Shown: positions 6,044-6,540 of the stretch, in pieces
Layout of the letters: the number at the start of each line of letters is the position of its first letter
How positions within the stretch are numbered: the first letter of the stretch is position 1
From: Methanoregula sp.
GTDB lineage: Archaea; Halobacteriota; Methanomicrobia; Methanomicrobiales; Methanospirillaceae
Reading direction: 5' to 3'
NCBI GenBank assembly: GCA_003136075.1
Contig: PNBP01000112.1
Span: 25,910 to 32,449, forward strand
Length of the DNA stretch: 6,540 nucleotides
Notes under the pieces: model-generated
The model's input: only the letters and a program-made list of their open reading frames with translations
Database searches by the model: none
What the model was told of the DNA's origin: nothing
Position numbers and translations under genes: made by a program

Positions 6044-6540
6044 ACCGCGACCTCAACAACACCTTGATTTAACTGGGGTTGGGTGACATTGTCTGCGTAA
6101 TAGTTGTAATCAAACGGTCCGCTCACCGAGCTGTTGAGATACCAGCTCGGAGTGTCATGCATGAACGTATAGTTAATGTATAACTGGGTATTGCTGGAAG
6201 CCATATCATAAAAAAATCCCCCCGGGAATATGAGTGAAACACTATTGTTGACGATTGCTGGAAGTGATGGGACTGCTGTCGACTTATCATCAATATAGGG
6301 GTTATCGTATGGTCGGACTTGCGCTAACGGCGGGAACGGATCAAACGGTGTTGGTTCCGAACGGTAGATGATAATGCTTGACAGGTTGGTGATCGGCAGG
6401 GGTACAGATGCGGGATTAACGGTTGCGATGAGATCCGTGAGATTAATCATGATCTGCTCCCTGCGTGGATCTATCTGGTATGCAGGGTTTGTTATGTCCC
6501 CCAGCAGTTTTGTGCAGTTGATGTGAACTGAGAATACGTC
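6037..6540 (-). CDS. Secreted surface protein of the pilin-like operon, 5'-partial (167 aa visible)
   Basis: On the minus strand the frame is open from the window edge (DVFSVHIN...) through the Met at 6450 to the TAG at 6037-6039. That Met is therefore probably internal and the gene begins outside the window. The visible part has no membrane helix and is rich in Pro, Ser, Asn, Tyr and Val, consistent with a beta-rich extracellular domain. Seven N-glycosylation sequons occur in 167 residues (NCT, NLT, NLS, NNS, NYT, NSS, NVT), more than in any other protein of the operon. By analogy with the four following genes, an N-terminal pilin-type helix may lie upstream, but it cannot be seen. The product family is not recognised. 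Confidence 0.75.
   Translation of the reverse strand, partial: DVFSVHINCTKLLGDITNPAYQIDPRREQIMINLTDLIATVNPASVPLPITNLSSIIIYRSEPTPFDPFPPLAQVRPYDNPYIDDKSTAVPSLPAIVNNSVSLIFPGGFFYDMASSNTQLYINYTFMHDTPSWYLNSSVSGPFDYNYYADNVTQPQLNQGVVEVAVW

Noticed and set aside
1..6540. CRISPR array, rRNA, or a complete insertion sequence
   Set aside because: No regularly spaced repeats, rRNA-like sequence or transposase gene was seen on either strand.

Overview
The window looks like chromosomal DNA of a methanogenic euryarchaeon, most likely Methanomicrobiales (Methanoregula-like). The evidence is a family D DNA polymerase large subunit (found only in archaea), an archaeal/eukaryotic-type initiation factor 1A, a type II tRNA-Leu without an encoded CCA end, archaeal TATA-like elements and oligo-T terminators, and a block of archaeal pilin-like proteins. 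The lineage is inferred from overall protein character, not from a search.

Layout. (1) Positions 2-2818, plus strand: the C-terminal 938 residues of DNA polymerase D subunit DP2, with the 5' end outside the window. A 165-residue mini-intein without a homing endonuclease (1553-2047) sits inside the catalytic NCDGDED motif. (2) 2819-2990: intergenic DNA with an oligo-T tract, then a weak TATA-like element. (3) 2991-3073: tRNA-Leu(CAA). (4) 3074-3508: an AT-rich stretch (about 35% G+C by hand count over 3121-3420) with several inverted repeats and no convincing gene. It ends in a TATA-like element enclosed in a 7-bp inverted repeat. (5) 3509-3820, plus strand: translation initiation factor aIF1A, apparently starting at a CTG codon. 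(6) 3821-3938: convergent intergenic region. (7) 6540-3939, minus strand: five overlapping genes for small secreted or membrane-anchored proteins. The four complete ones have an N-terminal hydrophobic helix like archaeal type IV pilins or pseudopilins. The first gene is cut by the window edge. The operon ends at a T7 tract directly after the last stop codon.

The plus-strand genes serve replication (PolD) and translation (tRNA-Leu, aIF1A). The minus-strand cassette is a separate unit whose overlapping genes and strong Shine-Dalgarno sequences point to coordinated synthesis of components of one surface filament or secretion apparatus. Its precise function is unknown. The points most worth a second look are the mini-intein with unusual splice-junction residues (Gly-Gln end, Cys in block F), the CTG start of aIF1A, the promoter inverted repeat, and the pilin-like cassette.
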